Source: Komagataeibacter rhaeticus (GTDB taxonomy: Bacteria > Pseudomonadota > Alphaproteobacteria > Acetobacterales > Acetobacteraceae). Taken from it: a stretch of 64,000 bases of DNA. A program made the translations under genes and the position numbers. The notes beneath the pieces are model-generated. The model searched no databases, had not been told where the DNA came from, and was given only the letters and a program-made list of their open reading frames with translations. Location of the stretch: contig NZ_NKTZ01000011.1 of assembly GCF_003207855.1 (NCBI RefSeq), forward strand, positions 27,641 through 91,640, written 5' to 3'. Shown here one piece after another: positions 63,563 through 64,000 of this stretch. The first letter of the stretch is position 1. Each line of letters opens with the position of its first letter.

Positions 63563-64000
63563 TTGACCCGAAGCGAGCGCGTCTGCCGATAATCCGGCAA
63601 TGCACGCTGCTGCAACTCAACCGGTCGGGCGTCTACTATCGGCCTGTGCCACAGAGCGAGGCCAATCTGGAGCTGATGCGGCTGATCGACGCCCAGTTCC
63701 TGGAAACGCCCTATTATGGCTCACGGCAGATGACATGGCATCTGCGCCGCCTGGGACATGAAGTGGGCCGCAAGCGGGTCCGGCGGCTCATGGCGATCAT
63801 GGGCCTTCGGGCGATCTACCAGAAGCCGCGCACGACCGTGCCCCATCCGGAGCATCGGAAATATCCATATCTGCTACGGGATCTGGTCATCAATCGGCCT
63901 AACCAGGTCTGGTGTTCCGATATCACATATATTCCCATGAAACGGGGATTTCTCTATCTCGTGGCGATCATGGACTGGTTCACGCGCAAGGTCCTGTCCT
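63559..64000 (+). CDS. IS3-family transposase OrfB, partial
   Basis: 147 codons are visible. HTH_21-type region (YYGSRQMTWHLRRLGHEVGRKRVRRLM), then the start of the DDE/rve catalytic core: NQVWCSDITYIPM with the first catalytic Asp. The remainder lies beyond the window. The ATGA overlap with orfA suggests coupling by reinitiation, or a frameshift as in other IS3 elements. Confidence 0.9.
   Translation, partial: MIDPKRARLPIIRQCTLLQLNRSGVYYRPVPQSEANLELMRLIDAQFLETPYYGSRQMTWHLRRLGHEVGRKRVRRLMAIMGLRAIYQKPRTTVPHPEHRKYPYLLRDLVINRPNQVWCSDITYIPMKRGFLYLVAIMDWFTRKVLS

Larger units (their letters stand above)
63183..64000 (+). mobile_element. IS3-family insertion sequence, right part outside the window
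   Basis: The left end begins TGAGAAGTGGTCCCCATT at 63183, a TG-starting IS3-type terminus, and is followed by overlapping orfA and orfB. It interrupts the GGDEF-EAL gene on the opposite strand. The right terminus and target duplication are beyond the edge. Confidence 0.85.

Overview
The window is about 60% GC, densely coded, and reads as chromosomal DNA of an alphaproteobacterium, most likely an acetic acid bacterium of the Komagataeibacter / Gluconacetobacter group. This rests on overall protein character (many TonB-dependent receptors, an OprB-type porin, Tat-exported lactonase-like beta-propeller proteins, a GGDEF-EAL protein of the Komagataeibacter PDE type) and on AT-rich double-hairpin repeats at convergent gene junctions. 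No rRNA, tRNA or CRISPR array was seen. The genus is an inference; no marker gene fixes it.

Left end (1-7.6 kb, minus strand): a compact saccharide-utilisation operon consisting of a TonB-dependent receptor, a GPH-type sugar:cation symporter, a GH3 beta-glycosidase and a GH63-like glucosidase that runs off the left edge. Next (8.4-18.8 kb, minus strand) is a complete aerobic nicotinate catabolic cluster in the order nicR - nicC - nicA - nicB - NCS2 permease - nicX - nicF - nicE - nicD. It encodes every step from nicotinate via 6-hydroxynicotinate, 2,5-dihydroxypyridine, N-formylmaleamate, maleamate and maleate to fumarate. Upstream (19.0-22.3 kb) lies a flavin reductase / FMN monooxygenase (NtaA type) / GPH-type transporter operon, which may feed a related heterocycle or amine. 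GTAT(A/G)CACT- and TAGCGTAT-like sequences recur in the leaders of these three blocks.

Middle (22.7-42.4 kb): a DUF2501-type exported protein, an SbmA/YddA-type ABC exporter, a Zur-boxed znuCBA zinc importer, a LysE exporter, fumC, an SDR / ABM-monooxygenase / lactonase-like operon, a YidB-like protein, a photolyase, grxB, an orphan Rieske protein, an MRJP/Yellow-like protein, several small stress-type proteins, and a class A acid phosphatase relative whose nucleophilic histidine is glutamine.

Right part (42.4-64 kb): a tandem AAA+ ATPase with an unrecognised partner, a GINT1-like protein, panB with a translationally coupled transporter, a TonB-receptor remnant, phoU-phoB, an exported cytochrome c, a degenerate peptide deformylase, an OprB porin under a cobalamin riboswitch, ribokinase, rlmJ, a glycerophosphodiesterase, a second TonB receptor, and a GGDEF-EAL gene cut by an IS3-family element that runs off the right edge.

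The most interesting points are the nicotinate operon with a non-standard (NCS2) transporter and a NicC carrying active-site substitutions, the B12 riboswitch in front of a porin rather than btuB, the motif shared among the left-hand operons, and two enzyme homologues (deformylase, acid phosphatase) that have lost catalytic residues.
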